A stretch of DNA of 64,000 nt from Chitinophaga sp. XS-30 (lineage in GTDB: Bacteria; Bacteroidota; Bacteroidia; Chitinophagales; Chitinophagaceae): the NCBI RefSeq assembly GCF_008086345.1, contig NZ_CP043006.1, positions 4,214,032 through 4,278,031 on the forward strand, given 5' to 3'. The position numbers and the translations under genes are program-made. How positions within the stretch are numbered: position 1 is the stretch's first letter; each line of letters opens with the position of its first letter. Below, piece after piece: positions 1 to 10,998 of the stretch. The notes under the pieces were generated by a model. That model was not told where the DNA came from and did not search any database. It worked only from the letters and a program-made list of their open reading frames with translations.

Positions 1-1
1 C

Positions 2-139
2 GGCGGGCTGTTATTTTCAGCGATCAGTGTATTGTTCTTTCTTCCTCATGTTTACCAGCTGCTGACCGGCAGAAGGTCTTACCAGTCCGTGTCCCTTGAC
101 CCGGATGATGAAAACAGCAAAACTTATGACAAACAATAA
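2..139 (+). CDS. RND efflux transporter permease, C-terminal end (partial)
   Basis: The frame is open from the window edge and ends at TAA 137-139, giving 45 residues. It begins with a hydrophobic stretch (GGLLFSAISVLFFLPHVYQL) that looks like the last membrane helix of an RND pump, followed by a short charged cytoplasmic tail. The gene directly downstream encodes a periplasmic adaptor and starts at or just after this stop, which supports an RND pump. Most of the gene lies outside the window, so substrate class (drug or metal) cannot be judged. Confidence 0.7.
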   Translation, partial: GGLLFSAISVLFFLPHVYQLLTGRRSYQSVSLDPDDENSKTYDKQ

Positions 140-1220
140 TATGCGCGTTATTTCGATACTATCAGCCGCCATCTTCCTGGTTTCCTGTGACAGCGGCAGC
201 AAAAGCCCGGCTTCAGAAACGCCGGGAACCGACACTGTTCCCGCCTTCATCCTGAAAGCGGACACCGCCAGGAAAACAGTGGAACTGCCTGCAGAACTGC
301 TTCCCTATGAACAGGCTGTGCTGTTTGCAAGAGTGGAAGGTTTTGTACGATCGATGAAAGCAGACCTTGGTGATAATGTAAAAAAGGGACAGGTGCTGGC
401 GGTCATCGAAGCACCGGAAGTCTCCAGCCGCTTCGCGGAATCCGAAGCCACCCTGCTTTCGGCCAAAGCGAAATGGGCTTCCAGCCGGGACAATTTCGAG
501 CGGCTGTACCGGGCGTCAAAGGCGGAGACACCGGGTATCGTTGCCCCGGCGGACCTGGAGCGCAGCCGTCAGCAAATGCTGGCAGACAGCGCCGGCTACG
601 AAGCAGCGGCCAGGCAATCACAGGCATACAAAGCCGTATCCGGCTACCTGCATATCACCGCGCCGTTCGACGGCGTGATCACCGCGCGCAACGCTGATCC
701 CGGAACGCTAGTGGGAAGCGGCGCAATGCTGTTCACCATCCAGAACAACCGCACACTGCGCCTGAGGGCGGCGGTGCCGGAAGTGTATGTGAACACCGCA
801 GCATCGCTGAAGGAAGTTGCTTTTACCGTAGATGCCTGGCCCACACAACAATTCACGGCAACATTAACCCGTAAATCCGGCGCCATAGATCCGGCCACAC
901 GCACAGAGCTGTGGGAATTTAAAGTGGACAACAGCCGCCAGCTGCTGAAGGCCGGCGCTTTTGCATACGTGAAGATCAGCATGGAGCGCCAGGGAATATC
1001 TTATGTGGTGCCAGCCCCGGCCATTGCCACCACCCAGGAACGGAAGTTCGTGATCGTAGTAAAGCATGGCGAAGCGCAATGGGTGGACGTGCGGCAGGGC
1101 ATGGTCACCAATAAGGGCGTGGAAGTATTTGGCAACCTGAACGAAGGAGATACCGTGCTGGTGAAAGGTACCGATGAACGGAAACCCGGTACGTCCGCTC
1201 ACTGGAAGGTACAACGATAA
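126..1220 (+). CDS. RND efflux periplasmic adaptor subunit (MFP/HlyD family lipoprotein)
   Basis: Membrane fusion protein that would link an inner-membrane RND pump to an outer-membrane channel. The N-terminus has a lipoprotein signal with lipobox LVSC, so it is probably anchored in a membrane facing the periplasm. It has the usual adaptor order: a first beta-barrel/lipoyl half (YEQAVLFARVEGFV, DLGDNVKKGQVLAVIE), an alpha-helical hairpin, the second lipoyl half (TAPFDGVITARNADPG) and a C-terminal beta-barrel. ATG codons at 96, 126 and 141 are in frame. 126 or 141 give the best signal peptide; 141 avoids overlap with the upstream pump gene. It pairs with that pump rather than with the second system further on. 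Confidence 0.85.
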   Translation: MTNNNMRVISILSAAIFLVSCDSGSKSPASETPGTDTVPAFILKADTARKTVELPAELLPYEQAVLFARVEGFVRSMKADLGDNVKKGQVLAVIEAPEVSSRFAESEATLLSAKAKWASSRDNFERLYRASKAETPGIVAPADLERSRQQMLADSAGYEAAARQSQAYKAVSGYLHITAPFDGVITARNADPGTLVGSGAMLFTIQNNRTLRLRAAVPEVYVNTAASLKEVAFTVDAWPTQQFTATLTRKSGAIDPATRTELWEFKVDNSRQLLKAGAFAYVKISMERQGISYVVPAPAIATTQERKFVIVVKHGEAQWVDVRQGMVTNKGVEVFGNLNEGDTVLVKGTDERKPGTSAHWKVQR

Positions 1221-1297
1221 TACACTCCAGGCACTCCATCGTTTGTTAGCCCATCCCGCTGCTGCCCCTTTCAAATAGTCAACCAAATTGTCAATCT

Positions 1298-1329
1298 TTT
1301 GTTAATTTCCTGATACCCCTTACAATTTG
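1298..1329 (+). promoter_or_regulatory. Probable promoter of the TetR gene
   Basis: TTTG at 1298-1301 is followed after 19 bases by TACAATTTG at 1321-1329. This resembles the Bacteroidota -33 TTTG / -7 TAnnTTTG arrangement, with one extra base in the -7 element. It lies 30 bases before the ATG at 1359. Confidence 0.4.
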
Positions 1330-1358
1330 TCATAAATAATGTGTCATTTTGCGACCGA

Positions 1359-1946
1359 ATGAACGTTCAATTGACAACATCGGCAGCTACCGAAAAGAAG
1401 CAGGCCATTTTTGAAAGCACCCTGAAGCTGATCCGTGAATTCGGCTTCCACGGCACTCCCGTCAGCCAGATAGCGCAACATGCCGGCGTGGCCACCGGCA
1501 CCATTTATCATTACTTCGCCTCCAAGGATGAACTGATCATAGCACTTTTCCGTTATAGTAAGCAAAAGATACATGACGCCACTTTCCGGGACCATAACCC
1601 GAATGATACTTACCGCGACCGGTTTGTCAGCATCTGGATCAATCTGGTGAATTATTATAGCCGCTTCCCCGAAGTGCTGAGCTTTTTTGAGCAGTTCTAC
1701 TCCTCCCCCTTTGTCCGCGAGATCTTTACGGACGAAACCATGTGTTTCCAGGATGAAGTATCGCTTTTCCTCAAAGAAGGCATCAACAGCGGGCATATCA
1801 AGCAGCTGGACATCAATATTATCAGCGCTGCGTTCCTCGGAACGGTGATTGCCACGGCCAAAAGAAGCAATAACCCCATGTTCAGGTTCAATGAGGAAGA
1901 CCTCCGGAACATGGTAGGCATCATCTGGGACGGGATTAAAAAATAG
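1359..1946 (+). CDS. TetR/AcrR family transcriptional regulator
   Basis: DNA-binding repressor of the TetR family, about 195 residues, the usual length. The N-terminal helix-turn-helix is clear (FHGTPVSQIAQHAGVATGTI, then YHYFASKDELIIALF); the C-terminal ligand domain is variable, as expected. It is followed on the same strand by a complete TolC-adaptor-RND set, so it most likely represses that efflux operon, and perhaps itself, in response to a pump substrate. A GTG at 1341 would give six more residues. ATG 1359 is preferred because a family-like palindrome spans it. Confidence 0.9.
   Translation: MNVQLTTSAATEKKQAIFESTLKLIREFGFHGTPVSQIAQHAGVATGTIYHYFASKDELIIALFRYSKQKIHDATFRDHNPNDTYRDRFVSIWINLVNYYSRFPEVLSFFEQFYSSPFVREIFTDETMCFQDEVSLFLKEGINSGHIKQLDINIISAAFLGTVIATAKRSNNPMFRFNEEDLRNMVGIIWDGIKK
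1360..1369. promoter_or_regulatory. Candidate TetR operator (palindrome over the start codon)
   Basis: TGAACGTTCA is a perfect 10-base palindrome that starts within the ATG codon of the TetR gene. Flanking TTGTCAA (1288-1294 region) and TTGACAA (1372-1378 region) form a wider inverted pair. TetR proteins often bind such sites in their own control region. The assignment is inferred from position and symmetry only. Confidence 0.35.
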
Positions 1947-1974
1947 GAACGATTACTTTATAGGAAACCGGCGT

Positions 1975-2019
1975 GATTAAAATTATCATTGAACAGACAG
2001 GGGAATGATCATTTTAATC
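1975..2019 (+). terminator. AT-rich inverted repeat after the TetR gene
   Basis: A 16-base arm at 1975-1990 (GATTAAAATTATCATT) pairs with 2004-2019 with one mismatch across a 13-base loop. It starts 29 bases after the TetR stop. It lacks a GC-rich stem and T-tract, so it may be a weak terminator or a protein-binding site in front of the efflux operon. Confidence 0.4.
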
Positions 2020-2027
2020 ATCGAAGG

Positions 2028-2152
2028 CTGACCCGTAAAAAATAAATATGAACAGATGAAATAGCATTCCATCTGACCCGAAAAAAATAAATGTCAACAG
2101 ATGAAATAACATTCCATCTGACCCGTAAAAAATAAATATGAACAGATGAATA
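2028..2152 (+). repeat. 45-base tandem repeat, about 2.8 copies, reaching the TolC start codon
   Basis: Units begin at 2028, 2073 and 2118 with CTGACCCG(T/A)AAAAAATAAAT, followed by ATGAACAGATGAA or a close variant. Copies 1 and 2 differ at a few bases; copy 3 is cut off as it runs into the ATG at 2146. The repeat thus multiplies the leader and start region of the outer-membrane channel gene. Short in-frame stops (ATG AAC AGA TGA) follow the ATG in copies 1 and 3. Confidence 0.9.
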
Positions 2153-3477
2153 TCAGGAGTTTATTTCTCACCGGCTTATTCATGGCCGCTTCGTTAACCA
2201 TGCATGCGCAGGAGCAACAGCCTTCCACCGGCCTGCCGCCAAAGGCAAGCCTTGAGCAGTGTATTGATTTTGCGCTGCGTAACAAGGCGAATGTAAAACA
2301 GGCGGCCATTGACCAGGAGATCGGCGAACGGGATATCGCCTCTGCCCTCTCCGGCTGGTTCCCGCAGATCGGCGCAACCGGTACTTACAACAACAATATC
2401 ATCATACCCACCGCCGTGATCGGAGACCAGGTGATCCAGATGGGGCAAAGGAACGTAGCCGCGCTCGTATTGCAGGCGGATCAGCAGATCGTCAATCCTG
2501 CACTGCTGCAGGCATCCAAAGCCGCCAAATACGTGCGGCTGCAAAATGAGCAGAACACGGAAAATACGAAGATCAACACGATCGTTGAGGTCAGCAAAGC
2601 GTATTATGATATCCTGACCAGTGAAGAGCAGCTCTCCATCATCAAAGAGAACATCGCCCGGATCACCAAACAGCTGCAGGATGCAAAGGCGCGTTATGAG
2701 ACCGGGATCGTGGACAAGACCGATTTTAAACGTGCGCAGATCACACTCAGCAATTCCAATGCAGACCTGAAGCGCACCGCGGCGATATTGAAGTATAAAT
2801 ACGCATACCTGAAGGAAGTGGTGGGCCTTTCCCCGGAAGCCCCGTTAACACTGTCGTTCGACAACACCTCCATGGAAAGCGAGATATCGCTGGATACCAC
2901 CGTGGCATTTGACTACCGCAACAGGATAGAATACCGGCAGTTGCAGACACAGCGGCAGCTGCAGGGGATCAACACGCAATATAATAAATGGACGTACCTG
3001 CCTTCTCTCTCTGCCTTTTATAATTATGCCTGGGACTACCGGAACAACAGCTTTTCGAAATTGCTGGATGTGGATTATCCCCGCTCCGTTTTCGGCCTCA
3101 CGCTGAACGTACCGATATTCCAGGGAATGAAACGGACACAGGAGATCCGCAAGTCGCAATTAATGGAAGAGCGGATAGACTGGGACCTGGTCAATCTCCG
3201 CAACCAGATCAATTCCCAGTACGAGATGGCGATGGCCACTTATAAAGCCAACCTGAACGACTGGGTGACCGCCCGGGAGAACGTGGAGCTTTCGAAAGAA
3301 GTGTACAACACCATCAAGCTGCAATATGACGAAGGCATAAAAACTTACCTGGACCTGATGACGGCGGAAACGGACCTCCGCACCACGCAGGTCAACTATC
3401 TGAATGCGCTCTATGCGGTACTGTCCGGCAAGCTGGATGTACAGCGTGCAGTAGGCACCATTCAAACAGCGCGATAA
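2146..3477 (+). CDS. TolC family outer-membrane efflux protein
   Basis: Outer-membrane channel of a tripartite efflux pump, 443 residues. A signal peptide (MNIRSLFLTGLFMAASLTMHAQ) is followed by two repeated OEP halves made mostly of long helices: LEQCIDFALRNKANVKQAAI begins the first, and the last quarter ends with the typical YLDLMTAETDLRTTQVNYL. Length and pattern fit TolC/OprM. It is first of three genes (channel, adaptor, pump) on the plus strand with short gaps. The leader holds a 45-base tandem repeat. Confident in family; substrate unknown. Confidence 0.93.
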   Translation: MNIRSLFLTGLFMAASLTMHAQEQQPSTGLPPKASLEQCIDFALRNKANVKQAAIDQEIGERDIASALSGWFPQIGATGTYNNNIIIPTAVIGDQVIQMGQRNVAALVLQADQQIVNPALLQASKAAKYVRLQNEQNTENTKINTIVEVSKAYYDILTSEEQLSIIKENIARITKQLQDAKARYETGIVDKTDFKRAQITLSNSNADLKRTAAILKYKYAYLKEVVGLSPEAPLTLSFDNTSMESEISLDTTVAFDYRNRIEYRQLQTQRQLQGINTQYNKWTYLPSLSAFYNYAWDYRNNSFSKLLDVDYPRSVFGLTLNVPIFQGMKRTQEIRKSQLMEERIDWDLVNLRNQINSQYEMAMATYKANLNDWVTARENVELSKEVYNTIKLQYDEGIKTYLDLMTAETDLRTTQVNYLNALYAVLSGKLDVQRAVGTIQTAR

Positions 3478-3517
3478 AGCAAGAACATTATACGAACAAC
3501 CCGTTGAGATAATTACC

Positions 3518-4642
3518 ATGAAGAGTATCAACATTGCAACATTTATCCTCCTCGGCGCCAGTGCAGCCGTATCCTGCGGAGGCAGCCAGCAACAGCAGCG
3601 CCCCGCCCAGCAGGCTATTCCCGTATCCACCGGCAAGGCCGCGGAACAATTCGTGACCGGCGCCAGCAGTTATCCCGGCAGTGTGGTACCGCTGAACCAG
3701 ACGGACCTCCGCGCGGAAGTCAGCGGTTATATCACCGGTATTTTTGTGGCGGACGGCGCTACGGTCTCCAAAGGCCAGCGGCTTTACGAAATAGATCGTA
3801 CCCGTTATGCCGCGGCACAGGAACAGGCCCGCTCTGCGCTGGCCATCGCAGAATCCAACCTGGCCAGGGTGAAGCGCGACCTGGAACGCTACCGAAAGCT
3901 GGCCGAGCAGGACGCCATTGCCAAACAAACGCTGGATTACGCGGAAACCGATCTGAGCAATGCAGAAGCCCAGGCCCTTTCTGCCCGCGCAGCACTCACC
4001 ACCGCCACCACGGACCTTAACCGTTCCGTGATCATTGCGCCGTTCAACGGTACCATCGGGATGTCCCAGGTACGCATGGGCGCATTGGTCAGCGCAGGGA
4101 ACACCCTCATCAACAGCATTTCCACCACCAATCCTATTGCGGTGGACTTCCCGGTCAACGAACAGGAGATCCAACGTTTTCTTGCCCTGCAAAAAAGCCC
4201 GGCAGTGGAAAAGGACTCCCTGATCACACTGGTGTTGCCCGGCGGAGCGCCGTACCCCGCACCCGGCAGGATATCCGCGCTGGACCGCGCGGTAGACCCC
4301 GGTACCGGCACCATCACCGTCCGCGCCACATTCGCCAATCCCGATGGACTGCTGAGGGCCGGAATGAACACCACCGTACGCATCCTCAGCCACTCCCCGG
4401 AGAAACAACTGGTCATCCCCTACAAAGCGGTAACGGAACAGCTGGGCCAGTCATCCGTGTACGTGGTATCCGACAGCAGCACGGCGGAACAGCGTACTGT
4501 TGTATTAGGGCAAAAGACAGGTGATAAAGTAGTAGTGGCCAGCGGGCTGTCCAATGGCGAGACCATCATTACAGACGGGCTGATCAACATCAGGAACGGC
4601 GCCAAAGTAGCGCCCCAACCGCAGCAACAACCCAAGCCCTGA
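3518..4642 (+). CDS. RND efflux periplasmic adaptor subunit (AcrA/MexA-like lipoprotein)
   Basis: Periplasmic adaptor, 374 residues, with a lipoprotein signal (lipobox AVSC, Cys20). The lipoyl halves read YPGSVVPLNQTDLRAEVSGY and IIAPFNGTIGMSQVRMGALV, separated by a helical hairpin. The C-terminal beta-barrel ends with the usual VVVASGLSNGETIITDGL. It lies 40 bases after the TolC gene and 53 before the pump, so the three form one operon and presumably one AcrAB-TolC-like complex. It is clearly different from the adaptor at 126-1220, which belongs to another pump. Confidence 0.95.
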   Translation: MKSINIATFILLGASAAVSCGGSQQQQRPAQQAIPVSTGKAAEQFVTGASSYPGSVVPLNQTDLRAEVSGYITGIFVADGATVSKGQRLYEIDRTRYAAAQEQARSALAIAESNLARVKRDLERYRKLAEQDAIAKQTLDYAETDLSNAEAQALSARAALTTATTDLNRSVIIAPFNGTIGMSQVRMGALVSAGNTLINSISTTNPIAVDFPVNEQEIQRFLALQKSPAVEKDSLITLVLPGGAPYPAPGRISALDRAVDPGTGTITVRATFANPDGLLRAGMNTTVRILSHSPEKQLVIPYKAVTEQLGQSSVYVVSDSSTAEQRTVVLGQKTGDKVVVASGLSNGETIITDGLINIRNGAKVAPQPQQQPKP

Positions 4643-4695
4643 AAGAAGACTTGAGCATTTGAATACGAACAGGAACTTTTCACATTGCACGACAT

Positions 4696-7881
<3,186 letters not shown>

Positions 7882-7901
7882 CCGTTATGGTAATGTATAC
7901 G

Positions 7902-7939
7902 AAGCCCCCAGGTATGATACCCGGGGGCTTTCTATTTTT
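7902..7939 (+). terminator. Rho-independent terminator of the efflux operon
   Basis: AAGCCCCC (7902-7909) pairs with GGGGGCTT (7923-7930), extended inwards by GGT/ACC after one mismatch; TCTATTTTT follows. It lies 21 bases after the pump stop codon. Confidence 0.85.
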
Positions 7940-7972
7940 ACCTGACCATGATCGAAGCTCATTTGTATCTTC

Positions 7973-8797
7973 CTAAAGCTTCCTCATCACTTTCACCAAC
8001 ATATCCGCAATGATCCTGTTGCCTTTATCCGAGGGATGAAGACCATCGTAGGTGATATCGATGGCTTCCTGGGGATAAGGGTATTCCGCTGTTTCAGGAT
8101 CAAAAGGAACGCCGATAAAATCCGGATAACGATAATCCCGGTATGCTCCGGTTGACGGGTCTTTCAGCCGTTTGAACTTCACCAGGTCCTTCAGGGACAT
8201 CCTTTTTTGGTGGTAAAGATCGATCAGTCTGACATCTTCATGCCTTGCGATCATTTTTACCGCTTCGGCAAATTGGGCCAGCGACTGTCCGTTCTTTTCC
8301 TTATACGAACCCCAGGCGTTGTTCTTCATGTTCTGCAAATACACAAAGTCCACCCGTTGCATGGGCGTGATGAGTATGATCGCCGCGCCCTCATTCAGTG
8401 TACGGACCTTGTTGATGATCGTGCGGTAAGCACCATAAAAAGTGCCATTACCCGTATTGCCGAGATAGTCCTGGAAAGTCCCCAGCGGCAGACCCGCCCA
8501 CCAGTCGTTCGTTCCGAGAAAAACGGAATAGACATCTGCTTTTTCCAGCCCGAGGTTTTCGATCTCCTTTGCCACCCGTACCGCCGTCCAGCCATTATGC
8601 CCCTGGTTGGTGTAACGGATATGCTTCAGTTTACCGGTAACACGGCTGAGGTACCCTTCGGTTACGCGATGGCCGGTCTCATCAGGATGATCGTTCAGAT
8701 AAGTGATCGAATCCCCGATGGCCGTCCAGGACAACTGGCGCGGTGCGAAGGAGGTGAATGCAAGGATGATCCCCAGGAGGATGAGCAGTTTATTCAT
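7973..8797 (-). CDS. SGNH/GDSL hydrolase family protein, exported
   Basis: Esterase/lipase-type hydrolase of 274 residues. The chosen start (ATG complement at 8795-8797) gives a signal peptide, MNKLLILLGIILAFTSFAPR. The SGNH blocks are visible: TAIGDSITY (Ser30), FLGTNDWW (Asn of block III) and DGLHPSDKG near residues 251-258 (catalytic Asp/His). An upstream in-frame start at 8854 would overlap the preceding dioxygenase gene and spoil the signal. It probably removes acyl groups from a sugar or lipid outside the cytoplasm. It is 37 bases downstream of the dioxygenase-like gene and may share its transcript. Confidence 0.88.
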   Translation of the reverse strand: MNKLLILLGIILAFTSFAPRQLSWTAIGDSITYLNDHPDETGHRVTEGYLSRVTGKLKHIRYTNQGHNGWTAVRVAKEIENLGLEKADVYSVFLGTNDWWAGLPLGTFQDYLGNTGNGTFYGAYRTIINKVRTLNEGAAIILITPMQRVDFVYLQNMKNNAWGSYKEKNGQSLAQFAEAVKMIARHEDVRLIDLYHQKRMSLKDLVKFKRLKDPSTGAYRDYRYPDFIGVPFDPETAEYPYPQEAIDITYDGLHPSDKGNRIIADMLVKVMRKL

Positions 8798-8834
8798 GTT
8801 CGGTTGATTGGCGATAATTCCCGTAAATATATAG

Positions 8835-9620
8835 TTATCTCTCCAATCCCGCACCCCGTCTGATCGCTATTTCCACAGGAGAAAAATCATCTCCCTCCCG
8901 GAAAACATCAAACTCCCCCCGTGCGGCAAGCGGCGGCTGTGCCAGAAAGCGGGGATGCCTGCCATGATGAGGCTGCGCCGCGTGTGCCATGAAAGGATGA
9001 CATAAATACACCGTACCGGCCCTGCCTGTTGCCAGCGCTTCCGGACGCCCGGCCGAAACATCCAGCTTTTCCGCCAGCTCCATGAAGGACAATCCGGCTT
9101 CCCCCGCCGGCAACAACAGTTTCGCCACATCGAGGTGTGATCCTTTCCGTAAACGCGTAGGCGCATCATCCGCTTCCACATCAGAGAAAAGAAATAACAT
9201 CAGCAGCGCACGGCCTCTGGATCTTATATTGGACCTCCAGGCGAAAAAATCATCCGGGTCCTCTCCCGGAAAACTCACATCCACATGCCAGCCCGTATCC
9301 CCCGGGTCCTCCGCAGCGGGAAAACGGACCGGAAAAGTACCCATCGTAAAACGGGGAAACCAGGTACCGGCGCCAGCCAGCTGGTCATAAGCGGACAGCA
9401 GCAGGGGCGTATTCGCGGCCTCGCGGAATGGCTCCTGCGCATACTGCCCGAGCCGTATCACCGGTTGCGTCCATGTAGCGGGATCATCGGGATCGCAGCC
9501 CGTATCCTTCCATAATATTTCCCGGCATTGGTTCGCCAGTGTAGTTGAAAATGCATTGTCCAGACGAACATAACCATCCTGCACAAATTGCTGAATTTGC
9601 GCGTTATTCAGTTTTTCCAC
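8835..9620 (-). CDS. Phytanoyl-CoA dioxygenase (PhyH) family protein
   Basis: Predicted Fe(II)/2-oxoglutarate-dependent oxygenase, 261 residues, cytosolic. The iron ligands appear as the HxD motif in DTGWHVDVSF and the distal histidine in YLCHPFMAHAAQ; the arginine in HPRFLAQPP would hold 2-oxoglutarate. The N-terminus (QFVQDGYVRLDNAFS) is typical of the PhyH family. The true substrate is unknown: members act on lipids, natural products and small metabolites, and CoA thioesters are not implied. It is divergent from the membrane protein at 9789 and precedes the SGNH hydrolase. Confidence 0.85.
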   Translation of the reverse strand: MEKLNNAQIQQFVQDGYVRLDNAFSTTLANQCREILWKDTGCDPDDPATWTQPVIRLGQYAQEPFREAANTPLLLSAYDQLAGAGTWFPRFTMGTFPVRFPAAEDPGDTGWHVDVSFPGEDPDDFFAWRSNIRSRGRALLMLFLFSDVEADDAPTRLRKGSHLDVAKLLLPAGEAGLSFMELAEKLDVSAGRPEALATGRAGTVYLCHPFMAHAAQPHHGRHPRFLAQPPLAARGEFDVFREGDDFSPVEIAIRRGAGLER

Positions 9621-9769
9621 GATTGTAGTTTTTTTGCTTTAAGAAAAAGAAGTATCGTCTCCGGTAGCCGGAGAGAGCGTGTCAGAACGACAAGAGAGGA
9701 TGTATTAAAGCATTACTGTGAATGTCATGGTTCCTTTTGTGAGAATCTGGGGCGAAAATAAGTATTTTG

Positions 9770-9785
9770 GGGATAAAATTATCCC
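9770..9785. promoter_or_regulatory. Perfect 16-base inverted repeat next to the start of the membrane protein gene
   Basis: GGGATAA-AA-TTATCCC ends three bases before the ATG at 9789. It could be a repressor site or a hairpin that limits initiation. A second small hairpin, CTCCGG-TAG-CCGGAG, lies at 9659-9673 in the same divergent gap. Confidence 0.4.
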
Positions 9786-9788
9786 TTT

Positions 9789-10151
9789 ATGTCAACGGAA
9801 CGATTCATCAAGCTGATTCCCCTGCTCACCGTGGTGTTGTTCAGCATCTATCTGCTACTGGTAACAGGCCTTACAGAAGTTATGCTAATGAAAAGCCATA
9901 TTGTAGGGCTGGTAACGCTGGGCATTGTGATCATTATACAGTTGATACACCGCGAAGCGGGATATTATGCCACCCTTTTTATGAATGCGATGGGTGCGGC
10001 CTGTATTGCCGCTTTTACACCGACGGTGTACACGATCCGGTTGTTTATTATAATTAAAATTGACTGGATCTGCCTGCTGCTGCTGATCCAATCCGTCATT
10101 GTACACCGGCAGCTGGTAGCAGGGATATTCAGGGAATACACAAAAAAATAA
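9789..10151 (+). CDS. Small integral membrane protein, unknown function
   Basis: 120 residues with about four hydrophobic segments: roughly 8-28, 37-53, 61-80 and 86-105. It ends in a short basic tail (HRQLVAGIFREYTKK). No catalytic motif or known domain could be recognised. It is flanked by a divergent dioxygenase-like gene and a convergent transglutaminase gene whose end is two bases away. Its own leader carries a perfect inverted repeat. Coding is supported by the full-length hydrophobic pattern and the absence of a better frame on either strand. Confidence 0.7.
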   Translation: MSTERFIKLIPLLTVVLFSIYLLLVTGLTEVMLMKSHIVGLVTLGIVIIIQLIHREAGYYATLFMNAMGAACIAAFTPTVYTIRLFIIIKIDWICLLLLIQSVIVHRQLVAGIFREYTKK

Positions 10152-10153
10152 CC

Positions 10154-10939
10154 TCACATCACTTTCTCCTCCACCTTTACCTCCATCCTGTTCAGCACCA
10201 CCGGCCCAAAATGGCTGGCAAATGCCACATCCGCGGCATCCCGCCCGTAAGCCACATTGATCCTGTTGCCTTTCGGTTCGGTCTGGGTGGCATCGAAACA
10301 ATACCAGCGGCCCTCAAGATATGCCTCAAACCAGGCATGCAGGTCCATCGGCTTCAGCCCATACAGGTAACCGGTGACCATCCTGGCCGGAATATCCAGC
10401 GCCCGGCAAAGCGAAATGCCCAGATGCGCAAAATCCCGGCACACGCCTGTTTTTGTAGACAGGATATCCCATGCCGATGTGGAACTGTTCGTAGTGCCGT
10501 ACTGGTAGCGGATATTGGAATGCACCCATTGCCGGATCGCTTCCACCTGGGGATACCCCTGTTTGAAGTCTTTGGTGATCTCCGCGGCCAGGTCCGCCAT
10601 TTTATCCGACTCGCAATACCGGCTCGGCAAAAGGTAATGAAGCATAAAATCGGGCAGGTATTCGATAGCGGTCCATCCGGCATTGTGATCTACTTCGATG
10701 GTGGGCATGCAATCGGCCAGCACACTGCTTTCGATCCTGAAATTCCCTTCCGGCAGCACGATGCGCTGACAGAGATTGCCGTAGTTATCCGTAAATTCCG
10801 TCATTGTCCGGAACGGACTGGTATGCAGCTCCTCTTTGATGACGAACTGCCCTACTCCGCTTCTCGCTCTTAACATGAATGTAGTGGGTACCTGGGTTGT
10901 GCAGGTAAAATCGAGCAGGCAGGAAGCTTGAATGAGCAT
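10154..10939 (-). CDS. Transglutaminase-like cysteine peptidase family protein
   Basis: 261 residues with the transglutaminase core in the C-terminal two thirds. The triad is visible: Cys in TKTGVCRDFAHLG, His in MDLHAWFEAY and Asp in WYCFDATQ. The N-terminal third is the beta-rich domain found in bacterial proteins of this type (ELHTSPFRTMTEFTDNYGN). There is no clear signal peptide. Such proteins usually act as proteases or amide-bond hydrolases rather than cross-linkers; the substrate is unknown. It converges on the small membrane protein gene and is divergent from the ComA-like gene. Confidence 0.9.
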   Translation of the reverse strand: MLIQASCLLDFTCTTQVPTTFMLRARSGVGQFVIKEELHTSPFRTMTEFTDNYGNLCQRIVLPEGNFRIESSVLADCMPTIEVDHNAGWTAIEYLPDFMLHYLLPSRYCESDKMADLAAEITKDFKQGYPQVEAIRQWVHSNIRYQYGTTNSSTSAWDILSTKTGVCRDFAHLGISLCRALDIPARMVTGYLYGLKPMDLHAWFEAYLEGRWYCFDATQTEPKGNRINVAYGRDAADVAFASHFGPVVLNRMEVKVEEKVM

Positions 10940-10998
10940 GCTGCAAATTAGGGAATTAAAATTTAAATATCTTTATGCTGAATAAAGCAGAACGGACC

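Noticed and set aside
2028-2152. CRISPR-like array
   Set aside because: Units follow one another directly without spacers and only about three copies exist; no cas genes nearby.
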